From Gallionellales bacterium CG03_land_8_20_14_0_80_55_15 (GTDB taxonomy: Bacteria > Pseudomonadota > Gammaproteobacteria > Burkholderiales > Gallionellaceae), in the NCBI GenBank assembly GCA_002780675.1, contig PEUR01000137.1, positions 1-7,653 on the forward strand: 7,653 nt of DNA, given 5' to 3'. Numbering within the stretch: position 1 is the stretch's first letter; the number at the start of each line of letters is the position of its first letter. The notes under the pieces were generated by a model that was not told the DNA's origin, did no database searches, and saw only the letters and a list, made by a program, of their open reading frames with translations. A program made the position numbers and the translations under genes. Positions 7,202 to 7,653 of this stretch are shown here, piece by piece.

Positions 7202-7653
7202 TTACTGGATCACACGTACTTTTGTTTCTTCTTTGATAACCGAGCGAATTTCTACGCGACGGTTTTCAGCACGGCCAGCCTTGGTCTTGTTGCTGGCAAC
7301 TGGCTTAGCTTCACCATAACCTTCAACAACAATACGGTCAGCCACTACCCCCCTCTTTACCAGATCAGCCTTGACCGCGTTAGCACGACGTTCAGACAGC
7401 TTCTGGTTGTAAGCGTCACTCCCTGTGCTGTCGGTATGACCGGAAACATCCAGTTTGGCATCCTTATAAGTTGCAGCAAATTCAGCCACTTCTTTCAGCT
7501 TGCCGTCAGCTGCAGGACGCAATTTTGCGGAGTCAAAATCAAAATTAGTACCCTTCAGTGTTACTGGCTTATCGGACAACAAAGTCTTCCAAGTATCAGA
7601 AACTTCAGGAGCTGCTGCCGGAGCAGCTGCCGGAGCTGCTACCGGCTCAGCTT
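7202..7653 (-). CDS. OmpA-family peptidoglycan-binding protein, 5' end outside window
   Basis: The visible 149 C-terminal residues hold an OmpA_C domain, which anchors envelope proteins to peptidoglycan by binding diaminopimelate. Signs are NFDFDSAKLRP, the core VSGHTDSTGSDAYNQKLSERRA (with the ligand-binding Asp in GHTD and Arg in LSERRA), DRIVVEGYGEAKPVASN, and a closing AGRAENRRVEI. Upstream is an Ala/Pro-rich linker of about 14 residues (EPVAAPAAAPAAAP) and then EVSDTWKTLLSDKPVTLKG. The frame is open to the window edge; no start is visible, and a TTG at 7582 is internal. The missing N-terminus decides whether this is a barrel porin of the OmpA type, a lipoprotein of the Pal type or another family member, so no symbol is given. 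A strong terminator follows the TAA. Confidence 0.9.
   Translation of the reverse strand, partial: AEPVAAPAAAPAAAPEVSDTWKTLLSDKPVTLKGTNFDFDSAKLRPAADGKLKEVAEFAATYKDAKLDVSGHTDSTGSDAYNQKLSERRANAVKADLVKRGVVADRIVVEGYGEAKPVASNKTKAGRAENRRVEIRSVIKEETKVRVIQ

Noticed and set aside
7600..7653. GC-rich GCAGCTCCG-like repeats as a possible tandem-repeat element
   Set aside because: They encode the Ala/Pro linker of the OmpA-family protein in frame, which explains the pattern.

Overview
The window is an ordinary housekeeping stretch of a proteobacterial chromosome. The proteins look betaproteobacterial, perhaps of the Nitrosomonadales/Gallionellaceae kind; that placement rests on my recall of family sequences and was not searched. 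All genes lie on the minus strand, so in transcription order the window reads from high to low coordinates. I found no mobile element, CRISPR array, tRNA, rRNA or sign of horizontal transfer, and no undescribed multi-gene system.

In transcription order: (1) 7653-7202, the C-terminal part of an OmpA-family peptidoglycan-binding envelope protein, cut by the window edge, followed at once by a strong intrinsic terminator (7187-7154). (2) 7029-5425, nadE, the two-domain glutamine-dependent NAD+ synthetase, a single-gene unit as far as can be seen. (3) A gene-free gap of about 230 bp ending in an extended -10 promoter (TGCTATAAT, 5218-5210). (4) The transcription/translation operon rimP (5155-4730), nusA (4682-3210), infB (3043-323) and rbfA (323 to beyond base 1).

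The operon gathers 30S maturation (RimP, RbfA), transcription elongation and termination control (NusA) and translation initiation (IF-2), in the order conserved across many bacteria. The most interesting local signals are regulatory. A short GC hairpin followed by six U sits between the rimP promoter and the rimP start, where a NusA-responsive attenuator would be expected. The nusA-infB gap is unusually long (166 bp) and holds an AGGAGG with no well-spaced start codon, plus a possible 10-codon ORF that ends on the infB start codon. IF-2 also carries TKAD in place of the usual NKxD in its guanine-recognition motif.

Two start codons were chosen downstream of the longest open frame: infB at 3043 (AAGGA at 5 nt spacing) and rimP at 5155 (the upstream ATG lies inside the leader hairpin).
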